Source of the DNA: Dehalococcoidia bacterium
Lineage (GTDB): Bacteria > Chloroflexota > Dehalococcoidia > Dehalococcoidales > Fen-1064
Direction: 5' to 3'
Assembly: GCA_011171075.1 (NCBI GenBank)
Contig: DUFD01000049.1
Coordinates: forward strand, 1 to 37,997
DNA length: 37,997 nt
The notes below the pieces were generated by a model. It was not told where the DNA came from. It did not search any database and saw nothing but the letters and a program-made list of their open reading frames with translations. Positions 6,862-15,023 of this stretch are shown one piece after another. How positions within the stretch are numbered: the first letter of the stretch is position 1; the number at the start of each line of letters is the position of its first letter. Made by a program: the position numbers and the translations under genes.

Positions 6862-7950
6862 GTATTCGGCTACCTGCACCTGGCAGATATAGCCGGTGAA
6901 AAATTCGCCGGCTCAGGCGTAGCCGGAGCACTGGACATGGTGCTGGCGCTTGAGTGGGTCCGGGCAAATATTGAAACGTTCGGTGGGGACCCCGGCCGGG
7001 TGATGATATTTGGTGAGTCCGGTGGCGGCGCTAAGGTCAGCACGATGCTGGCACTGCCTGCAGCCAAGGGCCTTTTCAACCGTGCTGCCATTCAGAGCGG
7101 ACCCGGAATACGGGGGGTGGACGCCAATGATGCCTCGGACCTGGCCGAACGTCTGCTGGCAGCACTGAATATCAAGGTAAATGAAATCGAAAAGCTCCAG
7201 GAAGTACCGGCACAACAGCTACTGGATGCTTTGAACCAATTACCAGAACGGCCTGACACCGGTGTCATGGGTACACCCAGAGGGGCTATCATGCGGTTTT
7301 CACCGGTAGTAGAAGGCAACTACTATCCCGCCCATCCGTTCGACCCCGTGGCTGCGCCAACGGCAGCGGACGTGCCGGTCATCGTCGGCACCAACCGCGA
7401 CGAAAACGCCACCTTCCTGGCAGCTGACCCCAGGCGCCGCAGGCTTACTGAGGAAGAGCTACACCAGCGTCTGACACCTCTGCTTGGTGACAAGCTGGAT
7501 AAGGTGCTCAATACATATAAAAAGGCTCGACCAAATGACACGCCGTGGGACCTGCTAATCGGGATAGCCAGCGAGCCCATGCGGCAGCGGGCAATTCAAC
7601 TTGCGGAGCGGAAGGCAGCCGGCGGCACGGCACCAGTCTATATGTACCTCTTTAACTGGCAGTCCGATTTCCTGGGAGGTCTCTTCAAAGCGGGACATGG
7701 CCTCGAGATTCCGTTTGTGTTTGACATTACCGACGATGTGGGCATGACCGGCGACCGTGCTGATAAATACGAGTTGGCCGCACAGGTACGTGATGCCTGG
7801 GCTGCCTTTGCCCGCAGCGGAGACCCGAACCACCCCGGCATCCCGAAATGGGAACCCTTTACTGCTGACAACCGTGCCACCATGCTCTTCGATACTCCGT
7901 GTAAATTAGCGATTGACCCGGGTCGTGAAGAACTCGACGCCTGGGGATGA
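6412..7950 (+). CDS. Type-B carboxylesterase (para-nitrobenzyl esterase-like), tandem copy 2
   Basis: A 512-residue paralogue of the preceding gene. Triad candidates are Ser203 (GESGGG), Glu331 (GTNRDE) and His429 (KAGHGLEIP). Residues 115-118 read HGRG, so Arg117 stands where the family usually has a Gly of the oxyanion hole. No signal peptide is evident. The start ATG at 6412 follows GAAAGGAATGAGAG. The 5' third is nearly identical to copy 1, whereas the remainder is clearly diverged and shares features with the minus-strand third copy (AGEK.A.SGVAG, GVMG). It has its own promoter, so the two tandem genes are probably separate transcription units. Ester hydrolysis is inferred from the family; the natural substrate is unknown. 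Confidence 0.92.
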   Translation: MDVTIVETTAGNIAGIMERDAYAFKGVPYGAPTSGKRRFLPPLPVEPWAGVRYAGAYGPICPQTGSLVDESRLYSITRTEGHTILLPQSENCLVLNVWTPAVNDGGKRPVMVWLHGRGFAQGAGSETQYNGANLAKRGDVVVVTINHRLNVFGYLHLADIAGEKFAGSGVAGALDMVLALEWVRANIETFGGDPGRVMIFGESGGGAKVSTMLALPAAKGLFNRAAIQSGPGIRGVDANDASDLAERLLAALNIKVNEIEKLQEVPAQQLLDALNQLPERPDTGVMGTPRGAIMRFSPVVEGNYYPAHPFDPVAAPTAADVPVIVGTNRDENATFLAADPRRRRLTEEELHQRLTPLLGDKLDKVLNTYKKARPNDTPWDLLIGIASEPMRQRAIQLAERKAAGGTAPVYMYLFNWQSDFLGGLFKAGHGLEIPFVFDITDDVGMTGDRADKYELAAQVRDAWAAFARSGDPNHPGIPKWEPFTADNRATMLFDTPCKLAIDPGREELDAWG

Positions 7951-8015
7951 GTTGAAGACTTTGCTGCAGAAAGATACAAGCTAACTATAGATAATCATAA
8001 TATCTAGTTTGATAA

Positions 8016-8061
8016 CCAGAAATCATCTAGATTACTGGTGAAATAAAAGGCTAGCCTTTTA
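8016..8061. other. Two small inverted repeats downstream of esterase copy 2
   Basis: An imperfect stem-loop at 8016-8038 (CCAGAAATC, loop ATCTA, GATTACTGG, one mismatch) is followed by a perfect 16-base palindrome AAAAGGCTAGCCTTTT at 8046-8061. They lie between two convergent genes (esterase ending 7950, regulator ending 8151). Together they could act as a weak bidirectional terminator. The rest of 7951-8150 shows no gene. Confidence 0.4.
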
Positions 8062-8150
8062 CTACTCTGAAATCAACAGACAAGGCCGAGGCCACTGGTA
8101 ACTGAACTGGGCCTGCATTAGCAAGCTCAGAACAGCTGGTTTTGGTAATC

Positions 8151-8489
8151 CTAACCAGTAGTACTTGTTGCAGTACTGGCATCACCCACGTCAGGCCGTG
8201 ATTTCCGCCGCCTCCGCCTCCATCCCAGAGCTTCCAGGAAGTCACCGATGGCAATATCGTCATGGGCATCGCTACGCATTGTCAGGTCTGGATTTATCCT
8301 GTACCTCGTGCCTCGACCTACCTTCCGTTTATGGATGTATTCGGCTTCATAAAGGTCGGCGATTATCTTACGTATTGCCCTCTCGGTAATACCGATATCC
8401 ATAGAGATTTCTCGTGCCGTTATGCTCGGATGCTTTGCCAGATAGCTGAGAACAAGGGCATGATTCGTCATGAACGTCCATTCCGACAC
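8151..8489 (-). CDS. Small winged-helix transcriptional regulator
   Basis: A 112-residue protein. Residues about 8-70 read as a winged helix: HALVLSYLAKHPSITAREIS (helices 1-2), ISMDIGITERAIRKIIADLYEAEYI (recognition helix region), then a basic wing KRKVGRGTRYRINP. The C-terminal 40 residues are acidic then arginine-rich (WRRRRRKSRP) and low in complexity. The start is GTG at 8489, supported by a strong ribosome binding site on the minus strand (GGGGGAGGT, about 8 bases upstream); the next in-frame Met is six codons in. It is divergent from the zinc-finger operon, with about 300 bases between them, so it is the obvious candidate to regulate that operon and itself. The effector is unknown. Confidence 0.85.
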   Translation of the reverse strand: MSEWTFMTNHALVLSYLAKHPSITAREISMDIGITERAIRKIIADLYEAEYIHKRKVGRGTRYRINPDLTMRSDAHDDIAIGDFLEALGWRRRRRKSRPDVGDASTATSTTG

Positions 8490-8509
8490 AATCGAATACC
8501 TCCCCCTAA

Positions 8510-8541
8510 AAGTACTCTTAAAATACTACCAAACGTACTAG
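8510..8541. promoter_or_regulatory. Candidate operator: three helically phased TACT repeats
   Basis: TACT occurs at 8513-8516, 8524-8527 and 8536-8539, spaced 11 and 12 bases, that is on one face of the helix. AGTACT and CGTACTAG are locally palindromic. The cluster sits between the ribosome binding site of the divergent winged-helix gene and the -35 box at 8550, a position suited to autoregulation and control of the zinc-finger operon. This is inference from layout only. Confidence 0.35.
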
Positions 8542-8549
8542 AATTCCTC

Positions 8550-8578
8550 TTGACAGGAACAATATACCATGATATGTT
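8550..8578 (+). promoter_or_regulatory. Sigma-70-like promoter of zinc-finger operon
   Basis: TTGACA at 8550-8555, 17-base spacer, TATGTT at 8573-8578. The next plus-strand gene starts at 8786, giving a leader of about 200 bases, which is long and AT-rich and in which I see no further gene. Confidence 0.55.
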
Positions 8579-8785
8579 ATTCATGTATATACTATCAGGA
8601 AGTATTGGACATGACTACCATTTCGTGTATTAATTCTATGTTTCTTATACCATATATTGGCCGTGAATTGCAAGCTGTTGTGCCTGATAGCCCATAAATA
8701 GGCACGGCAGGACAGCGATTTAGTAATAACTGGGGTGAAAGAACCACACAAATACCTCGCATTAATACGCCGGGAGGTACAGTAA

Positions 8786-9022
8786 ATGTTCTGGAGCAAA
8801 AAGGAGAAAACCGCCTCTCCCACCTGGAAATGTAAAGCAGCCGGATGTGATTTTGTTTGCGATGACTATCTTACGTTGCAGAAACACACGTATAAAAAGC
8901 ACCCTGGATTTATAATGCACTGCGAAGTGGAAGGGTGTAACTTTACCTGTGATGACTACAGGACGCTGGAGAAACACATGTCCTGGAAACACCCGGCAGG
9001 CAAATCTACAGTAGTATCTTAA
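8786..9022 (+). CDS. Small protein with two tandem C2H2 zinc fingers
   Basis: A 78-residue protein made almost entirely of two matching fingers. Finger 1 is CKAAGC, twelve residues, then HTYKKH; finger 2 is CEVEGC, twelve residues, then HMSWKH. Both fit C-x4-C-x12-H-x4-H, and both have the CDDY.TL.KH core followed by HPG or HPA. This is the classical eukaryotic-style spacing, unlike the bacterial Ros/MucR finger (C-x2-C-x9-H-x3-H). A fourth Cys in each finger (FVC, FTC) lies inside the spacer. The start ATG at 8786 follows GGGAGGTACAGTAA, a strong ribosome binding site. It heads a three-gene run. DNA, RNA or protein binding are all possible; two fingers alone usually bind DNA weakly. Confidence 0.88.
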   Translation: MFWSKKEKTASPTWKCKAAGCDFVCDDYLTLQKHTYKKHPGFIMHCEVEGCNFTCDDYRTLEKHMSWKHPAGKSTVVS

Positions 9023-9075
9023 TAAGTTATTGAGAATTTTATTATCGCGGGTAATTGCTTGTTGAGGAGGGCGGA

Positions 9076-9456
9076 ATGGTTACACTTGATTCAGCGGTTG
9101 AGATAGGACTGAACGGATTCCTCAACAGGTATGGTGACACCCGTGCCAAACAGGAACTCCTGTTATTCTGGGGACTGCATCCCGATGCCCGGTTTAGCAG
9201 GCTTGCTGTCCTGTCTGCAATGGAGTGTTCAAGGCTCGACGTGGAAAAAGCACTGAAAAGTATGGCCAATGATAACCTCATAGATATGCGTTCGGATAGC
9301 GGGTTGATTACCTATTCGTTAACCACAAATGAGAATATCCGGCAGATGGTGGCTTTACTCAGTACACTTGATTGGGGTCAGAGGCACATGTTGTTAACTA
9401 ATACTCATCAGGTGACTGATACATGCAATCTGGTATCAGCGCAGGAGGGTCTATGA
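9076..9456 (+). CDS. Winged-helix-like small protein of the zinc-finger operon
   Basis: A 126-residue protein that I do not recognise by name. Residues about 20-85 look like a winged helix: KQELLLFWGLHPDARFSRLA (helix 1 and turn), LSAMECSRLDVEKALKSMAND (helices 2-3), then NLIDMRSDSGLITYSLT as a two-strand wing. The pattern resembles ArsR/MarR-like regulators that read 'LL.FW..HP.ARFS..A'. I start it at ATG 9076, preceded by GAGGAGGGCGGA, rather than at the upstream in-frame TTG at 9055. It follows the zinc-finger gene by 53 bases and overlaps the next gene by ATGA (9453-9456), so the downstream gene is translationally coupled. Likely a DNA-binding protein; target unknown. Confidence 0.82.
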   Translation: MVTLDSAVEIGLNGFLNRYGDTRAKQELLLFWGLHPDARFSRLAVLSAMECSRLDVEKALKSMANDNLIDMRSDSGLITYSLTTNENIRQMVALLSTLDWGQRHMLLTNTHQVTDTCNLVSAQEGL

Positions 9457-9773
9457 TTCACTTTCACAATGGACGAAATGGTCATTCTAAAAAATTACCC
9501 AGGCCAATACACGACTACATGAGGCAGAGATTTGGAGTTCTGCCGGAATATCTGGATACCCTGCGGTGCTTCGGATTTGAAGGTATGGTCAATGACAAGA
9601 AAGTCATACGTTACCGAATCTACAGTCCAACAAAAGCCCAGCAGCAAAAGATAACCATAGGCAGCCTGTCTGACCTTGATAAAAACCCCGTCATGCTGCT
9701 TTATGAAGGATATATTGATAAAGAAGGAAAGGCGTATGTAGCCGACCGACGCAAGTCTCTTCGAATTAAATAG
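9453..9773 (+). CDS. Unknown basic protein of the zinc-finger operon
   Basis: A 106-residue protein of unknown function. It starts MIHFHNGRNGHSKK, then has a conserved-looking stretch PIHDYMRQRFGVLPEYLDTL, an alternating beta-rich middle (KKVIRYRIYSPTKAQQQ) and a basic C-terminus (ADRRKSLRIK). There is no signal peptide, transmembrane segment or cysteine cluster. The start is fixed by AGGAGGG at 9443-9449 and by the ATGA overlap with the preceding stop; a longer in-frame start at 9423 would bury the gene in its neighbour without its own ribosome binding site. The tight coupling suggests its product works in fixed ratio with the winged-helix-like protein. I cannot assign a family. Confidence 0.78.
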   Translation: MIHFHNGRNGHSKKLPRPIHDYMRQRFGVLPEYLDTLRCFGFEGMVNDKKVIRYRIYSPTKAQQQKITIGSLSDLDKNPVMLLYEGYIDKEGKAYVADRRKSLRIK

Positions 9774-9857
9774 CAAGAAACACCCGCCACCGAGGACAGA
9801 GGCCCAGATTTGACACGGGGGGAGTAACGACAATCCTGCGCGACCCCTGTACCAGGA

Positions 9858-9905
9858 ACGGGAGAGTTAGCCGAGAGCCTGGCATGACTCTTCCGTAATT
9901 TTTTG
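9858..9905 (+). terminator. Rho-independent terminator (or attenuator) before the MFS gene
   Basis: ACGGGAGAGT (9858-9867) pairs with ACTCTTCCGT (9887-9896) with one mismatch; the loop holds a further GCC/GGC pairing; the run AATTTTTT follows. It ends the zinc-finger operon. The MFS start codon is only 22 bases further on, so it may alternatively be an attenuator in the MFS leader. Confidence 0.65.
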
Positions 9906-9926
9906 GGTGAGACTTAAGGAAATTCT

Positions 9927-11369
9927 ATGACCACCGAAAGCCCACGACAGAAAATACTAATAAGAAAAACATTAAAGAACAGCGTATTCGATGGTGCCTG
10001 CCATTCTGCCATGCTCGGATTGACCCAGAGCTACGTGGTGCCTTTTGCCCTGGCACTCAAAGCTACCACCGCTCAAGTAGGGTTGCTATCGAGCATACCC
10101 AGCCTGACTATGGCTCTCTCTCAGCTGGCAGTTCCGCGCTTAATTAAAAGAGCCGGCAGCCGAAAGCGTCTCATATTGCCGGTGGTTCTGATGCATGCCC
10201 TAATGTGGATACCCGTCCTGCTTGTCCCCTACCTGTTTCCAGGAGACAAGGTGTGGTGGTTGATTGGGCTTATGACACTCAGTGCTGTCTTCGGCTCACT
10301 GGCACTGCCGGCCTGGGGTAGCATGATGGCCGACCTAGTCCCTGAAGATACCAGAGGTCGGTACTTCAGCCGAAGAAGTAGAATCTGCGACTTAACGATG
10401 TTGGTCGTATCTTTCGTGGCCGGTGGTATCTTGCAGTGGACTACCGGCAGCCCGTTTCTTGGCTTTTCCATCATATTTGCCGGTGCCGTACTATCCCGCC
10501 TGACCTCTTGGTACTTCCTCTCGAGAATGCACGAGCCGTCATTAAAGGAGCCAACGAATAATCATGACAGTCTGCTGAGTACAATCAGGAAGCTGCGGTC
10601 TTCAAATCTGGGCAGGTTTATAACCTACGTGTCATTAATAAACTTTGCTACCAGTTTGGCCGGTCCCTTCTTTGCCGTCTATATGCTCCGCGATTTAAAG
10701 TTCGACTACCTCACCTACGTCGCTATCACAGCAACTGCCACCATTGCTTCTGTTACCTTCCTGACACGGTGGGGTAAACGAGCAGACCGAGCCGGCAACC
10801 TGAAGGTTATGAGAATTACCTCATGTGTGATACCGATGCTCCCTTTGCTGTGGCTGGTGAGCAAAGAGATCTACTATCTCATTCCCGTCCAGATACTGGC
10901 GGGATTTGCCTGGTCCGGCTTTACCCTTACCAGCAGCAACTTTCTGTATGATGCCTCTCCGCAGGGGAACAGGACACAGAGTATAGCCATCTTCAATGCC
11001 GTCAATGGCATGGCTATATGTCTGGGCGCCCTGATGGGTGGGTTTCTGGCACCGCGTCTCCCTCAGCTCCTCGGTAACAGCCTACTCTGCCTGTTCCTGA
11101 TATCCGGCGTCCTCCGGGGGTTTGTCGTAATATTACTGCTGCGTAAAATTTCCGAAGTACGCCGCGTTCCAAAGGTTGGTTCTCTCGAGCTACTTTTCGG
11201 TAAGCCTGTCTTACTCTGGGTCAGCCTGAAAAATAGTCTGGAGGCAGTGTTACCTCCTTTCCCGCAACCGGAGAGTATACTGACACCTTCTCTTCAACCA
11301 GTAACCATACCCTCGAGGTATCAGTTTACTAAAGCGAGTCGTAGTCCCCCAATTTTGGACGACAGTTGA
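9927..11369 (+). CDS. Major facilitator superfamily (MFS) transporter
   Basis: A 480-residue integral membrane protein with about twelve hydrophobic segments in two halves separated by a basic/charged loop (SRMHEPSLKEPTNNHDSLLS). Family features include PEDTRGRYFSRRSR after the first helices, similar to the MFS loop 2-3 region, and a matching region in the second half (TRWGKRADRAGNLK). Substrate unknown. The C-terminal ~65 residues after the last helix are hydrophilic and proline-rich, longer than usual. Start ATG 9927 follows TTAAGGAAATTCT. A terminator-like hairpin lies immediately upstream. It is flanked by the small regulator operon and a tRNA, so context does not suggest a substrate. Confidence 0.88.
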   Translation: MTTESPRQKILIRKTLKNSVFDGACHSAMLGLTQSYVVPFALALKATTAQVGLLSSIPSLTMALSQLAVPRLIKRAGSRKRLILPVVLMHALMWIPVLLVPYLFPGDKVWWLIGLMTLSAVFGSLALPAWGSMMADLVPEDTRGRYFSRRSRICDLTMLVVSFVAGGILQWTTGSPFLGFSIIFAGAVLSRLTSWYFLSRMHEPSLKEPTNNHDSLLSTIRKLRSSNLGRFITYVSLINFATSLAGPFFAVYMLRDLKFDYLTYVAITATATIASVTFLTRWGKRADRAGNLKVMRITSCVIPMLPLLWLVSKEIYYLIPVQILAGFAWSGFTLTSSNFLYDASPQGNRTQSIAIFNAVNGMAICLGALMGGFLAPRLPQLLGNSLLCLFLISGVLRGFVVILLLRKISEVRRVPKVGSLELLFGKPVLLWVSLKNSLEAVLPPFPQPESILTPSLQPVTIPSRYQFTKASRSPPILDDS

Positions 11370-11437
11370 TGCTGCCAGACGCAGACGGACACGTTAAGAG
11401 AAAATAGAAGATACCAGTTCTGCCTGTTATCATCCCC

Positions 11438-11513
<76 letters not shown>

Positions 11514-11524
11514 GTGGCAAAGAC

Positions 11525-11553
11525 ATTATAGCAATAATAGGAACCTCTCACAA
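11525..11553 (-). promoter_or_regulatory. Promoter of tRNA-Ala
   Basis: On the minus strand TTGTGA (11548-11553), 17-base spacer and TATAAT (11525-11530), placing the start of transcription a few bases before the mature tRNA 5' end at 11513. Confidence 0.65.
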
Positions 11554-11907
11554 TAAGACACACCCTGTATCATAACGCCAGCAGACCGTTACTTCCCTAG
11601 GAAAACGAGATTTCCCTTGTCAGTAGCTTTTTTGCTTCCCACATATATTATCCGTCAATAAATTATGTAGTCTTTTATCAAATCCGCAACGCGAAACCAC
11701 CTTACCCTTCGTTTATCTGCACCACAAATCCATCATATTCCCATGGAATATTGACAACAATCCACATAAAACGCAATAATTTCAACGGCGCCATAATGAA
11801 TAATATTTCACCGTATACCAGTTACCTGCGAATCATATTGAGGTGGTGCATCTTCTTAACACCCGCTGTGATTCTCCCCAATGATATATAAATTGGAGGT
11901 GGCAACC
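11554..11907. other. AT-rich intergenic region
   Basis: About 350 bases without a convincing gene between the tRNA promoter and the alcohol dehydrogenase. The only structures I support are the promoter at 11751-11780 and the ribosome binding site GGAGGTGG just before 11908. Long minus-strand reading frames that enter this region from the dehydrogenase gene are antisense artefacts. Confidence 0.6.
11751..11780 (+). promoter_or_regulatory. Promoter of the dehydrogenase-AOR operon
   Basis: TTGACA at 11751-11756, 18-base spacer, AATAAT at 11775-11780 (a CAATAA reading gives 17). The predicted leader to ATG 11908 is about 120 bases. Confidence 0.55.
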
Positions 11908-13176
11908 ATGTCGTACTGGTTTACTGATGCTGCGGTCAAGGACCGCTTACCTCTATCCGGTGCCAGTGCCATCCGGGGAATGTCATTATCGTTCAGCATA
12001 CCCAGGCTTTTCATGGGACCCAATGCACTCTCTGAGATTAGAGGCGGGGGAGCCAACGTTTTTGAGGCAGTGGGGTCGAAGTGCGCCCAGAGGCGTGCCT
12101 TCGTGGTTACTGACAAATATGCCGGAAGATATGCCAACAGAGTGTGCGCTGCTATGCAGAGGAGACGGTTTACCACGGAGGTCTGGGATGGGGCTGAACC
12201 GGAGGCACCACTGGAGAGTGTCAAAGAGTGCGCCGAATCAATGAACCAATTTGAACCGGATGCAATAGTGGCGCTTGGTGGGGGTTCAGTGATAGATAGT
12301 GCCAAAGCCGCTTGGATACTGTACGAGCGCCCGGACATTACTGATCTGGCTACTCTTTCTCCAATGAGACCTCTTGGCTTGAGAAATAAGGCAGTCTTTG
12401 TGGCAATACCGACAACGAGCGGGACAGGCTCGGACTGTACAGCGGTGGCAGTAGTCACCGATACTAAGGCGAAAAGGAAGATACCCATTGTCGGGGGTGA
12501 CCTGCTACCCGACTTCTCGATACTTGTTCCCGACCTTGTCAGTGGTATGCCACCCCACCTGACTGCGGGCACCGGTCTGGATGCGCTGGCCCATTCTATG
12601 GACTGTGTCACATCTCCCATGACCAACGATTTTACCGATGCGATGGCACTGAGGGCTATCCAGATGATTTTCAAGTACCTGCCCCGAGCCTACCACGATG
12701 GAGCCGACCATGAAGCCAGGCTGAGAATGCATATGGCAGCCAGCATGGCCGGAATAGCCTTCGGCAACGGCGGGGTTGCTCTGACCCACAGCATGGGACA
12801 TTCCCTGGGCAAGCTCTTTGCTGTTCATCATGGCATTGCCGTAGGCATCCTTATTCCCTACGCCTATCAATATTACTCTACTGTAACAGACAAGTATCTG
12901 GATATCTGTGACGCCCTGAATATCAGGGGTAACACTAGCGAAGAAAGGTTCGCTGGTCTGATTGAGAAAGTCCGAACGCTGTTCAAAGAGCTGGATATTC
13001 CCCTCGCTTTGAAAGACCTCGGGATATCCGAAAAAGACTTCGAAGAAAACCTGGGAAAACTGAGCCTTTACAGCGTTGAAGACCCTTCGGCATTCCAGAG
13101 CCCGAGGTCGGCCACGATAGAGCAGTGTGAAAAGTTGTTCCGCTACGCTTACGAAGGCAAGGATGTAGACTTCTAG
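11908..13176 (+). CDS. Iron-containing (group III) alcohol dehydrogenase
   Basis: A 422-residue NAD(P)-dependent dehydrogenase of the iron-activated family, interconverting an alcohol and an aldehyde or ketone. Diagnostic motifs are GGGSVIDSAKAA (nucleotide binding), PTTSGTGSDCT, and the metal site TGLDALAHSMD together with HSMGHSLG and FAVHHGIAVG. I start at ATG 11908 after GGAGGTGGCAACC; the in-frame ATG at 11881 lies upstream of that ribosome binding site. The AOR gene follows after 11 bases with its ribosome binding site overlapping the stop, so the two are co-transcribed. Together they can pass a substrate alcohol, through the aldehyde, to the carboxylic acid or back. Substrate not determinable. 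Confidence 0.93.
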   Translation: MSYWFTDAAVKDRLPLSGASAIRGMSLSFSIPRLFMGPNALSEIRGGGANVFEAVGSKCAQRRAFVVTDKYAGRYANRVCAAMQRRRFTTEVWDGAEPEAPLESVKECAESMNQFEPDAIVALGGGSVIDSAKAAWILYERPDITDLATLSPMRPLGLRNKAVFVAIPTTSGTGSDCTAVAVVTDTKAKRKIPIVGGDLLPDFSILVPDLVSGMPPHLTAGTGLDALAHSMDCVTSPMTNDFTDAMALRAIQMIFKYLPRAYHDGADHEARLRMHMAASMAGIAFGNGGVALTHSMGHSLGKLFAVHHGIAVGILIPYAYQYYSTVTDKYLDICDALNIRGNTSEERFAGLIEKVRTLFKELDIPLALKDLGISEKDFEENLGKLSLYSVEDPSAFQSPRSATIEQCEKLFRYAYEGKDVDF

Positions 13177-13187
13177 GAGGAAAGTTA

Positions 13188-15023
13188 ATGTTTGGATATC
13201 ATGGTAGATTCCTCGATGTCAACCTGAATACCGGGGAATGCAAGACCCTTGAACTCGATGAAGACCTCCTGAAGAACTATATTGGCGGTGCCAGCCTTGC
13301 TGCCCGGCTAATCTATGATTATGTTAAGCCAGACATGTACCCCCTCGCGCCGGACAATCCCCTGGTATTTGCCGTCGGCCCCTTCACCGGAACGACTATC
13401 CCGATGGTAAGTCGCTCAGCCGTGTGCGGTATATCCCCTCTGACGGGTATATGGGGTGAGGCTACCACCGGAGGTGTTTTCCCATTCAGGCTTAAAGCCG
13501 CCGGCTTCGATGGTATTTTCATCACCGGCAAGGCGGAGCGACCGGTATACCTGTATCTTGGCAACGGCAGCGCCGAGATTAGGGATGCCTCGCATCTATG
13601 GGGCAAAGATACCTATCAGGTCCAGAATACCCTGAAAGATGAACTAAAGGATAGAGGTCTGAGTATTTCCTGCATAGGACAGGCCGGCGAGAACCTGGTG
13701 AAGTATGCCTGTGTGGTAAACGACCGGGGCAGAGTTGCCGGGCGCTGCGGGTTAGGCACACTTATGGGCTCCAAGAACCTTAAAGCAGTTGCTGTCACCG
13801 GAGACGTTAAGTCAAACGTAGCCAATAAGCAGAAAATCGATGAGCTGACAACACAGGCTAGAGAAGCAATTTCGTCCGGCCTGATGTCCATGGTCTATCG
13901 GGAATACGGCACACTGCTCTATATGGATATGGGTATGCTCTTAGGAGATGTTCCTGCCAGATACTTCAGCAGAAACGTGTTCGCCGCAAAGAACGTTACC
14001 GGACAGGCGCTCAGGGAGGCCTATACGGTAACCGGCCACGCCTGCTACGGCTGCCCCATCGCCTGCGGCCGACTCGTGAAGAATTTCCGTAAGGACATCA
14101 AGGAGGTTGATGGACCGGAGTTTGAGACGGCTGTGGCTTTCGGTCCACTTTGTCTCAACTATGACCTGGATTCAATAGTATACGCAAACCACCTATGTAA
14201 CGCTCAGGGGATGGACACCATATCGACAGGAGTATCTATCGCCTACGCAATTCAGCTCTACGAAAAGGGTATCCTGGACGAGAAGAAGGCAGGGATGAAG
14301 CTTGAGTGGGGCAACAGCAAGACCATCGTCAAGCTGGTGGAGATGATAATCAACCGCGAGGGTATCGGCAAGCTGCTGGGCGAAGGAACACGGCGAATGG
14401 CCGAAGAACTGGGCACCGACCCCGGTGAGGCCGCCCATGTCAAAGGACTGGAGATGCCGATGCATGATGTCAGGGCCTTCACCGGTATGGCGATATCTTA
14501 CGCTACCGGCCCGAGAGGAGCCTGTCACCTGAAGGGCGATTACTATAATATTGATTTGGCCGGTTCGGTACCCGAACTGGGTATTGCGACCGGAGACAGG
14601 TTCCAGTCCGAAGGCAAGGCGGAACTGGCTGCCAAGTACCAGAACCTTAAGGACATCTATGATTCTCTGCTGCTTTGTAAATTCTCCCCAATCTCCCTGA
14701 CCCAGATTAGCGAGATACTGAGCAATATAACCGGCTGGGACTATTCGCCGCTTGACGTTCATACAGCCGGCGAGAGGTCGGTTAACATTAAAAGGGCAAT
14801 CAGCAATAGACTCGGCATAACCAGGGAAGACGACAAGTTGCCCAGTGTCTGCACTACCGAGCTAAAAGAGGGTAGCACCGTAGACCAGTCTCCAGATATG
14901 GATATTCTACTCAGAGAATACTATGACTACAGGAGGTGGGACTGGGCTACGGGCAAACCGACCAGAGAAAAGCTGATGGAACTGGGCCTGGAGGATGCGG
15001 CCAGAGACCTCTGGCCCTCCTGA
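13188..15023 (+). CDS. aor: Tungsten-containing aldehyde:ferredoxin oxidoreductase
   Basis: A 611-residue member of the AOR family, which oxidises aldehydes to acids with ferredoxin as electron acceptor (or reduces acids) using a tungsten bis-pterin and one [4Fe-4S] cluster. The N-terminus has YIGGASLAARLIYD and TGTTIPMVSRSAVCG. Cluster ligands are visible: Cys286, Cys289 and Cys293 in CYGCPIACG, and Cys497 in DSLLLCKF. Length is usual for the family. The start ATG follows AGGAGGAAAGTTA. Co-directional with the alcohol dehydrogenase directly upstream. No moaD/moeA or other pterin genes occur here, so the cofactor must be made elsewhere. Confidence 0.95.
   Translation: MFGYHGRFLDVNLNTGECKTLELDEDLLKNYIGGASLAARLIYDYVKPDMYPLAPDNPLVFAVGPFTGTTIPMVSRSAVCGISPLTGIWGEATTGGVFPFRLKAAGFDGIFITGKAERPVYLYLGNGSAEIRDASHLWGKDTYQVQNTLKDELKDRGLSISCIGQAGENLVKYACVVNDRGRVAGRCGLGTLMGSKNLKAVAVTGDVKSNVANKQKIDELTTQAREAISSGLMSMVYREYGTLLYMDMGMLLGDVPARYFSRNVFAAKNVTGQALREAYTVTGHACYGCPIACGRLVKNFRKDIKEVDGPEFETAVAFGPLCLNYDLDSIVYANHLCNAQGMDTISTGVSIAYAIQLYEKGILDEKKAGMKLEWGNSKTIVKLVEMIINREGIGKLLGEGTRRMAEELGTDPGEAAHVKGLEMPMHDVRAFTGMAISYATGPRGACHLKGDYYNIDLAGSVPELGIATGDRFQSEGKAELAAKYQNLKDIYDSLLLCKFSPISLTQISEILSNITGWDYSPLDVHTAGERSVNIKRAISNRLGITREDDKLPSVCTTELKEGSTVDQSPDMDILLREYYDYRRWDWATGKPTREKLMELGLEDAARDLWPS

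Noticed and set aside
11856-12674. Minus-strand 272-residue frame across the alcohol dehydrogenase
   Set aside because: Antisense to a gene with clear family motifs; no recognisable domain.
14193-14762. Minus-strand 189-residue frame inside the AOR gene
   Set aside because: Antisense shadow of a clearly coding strand.
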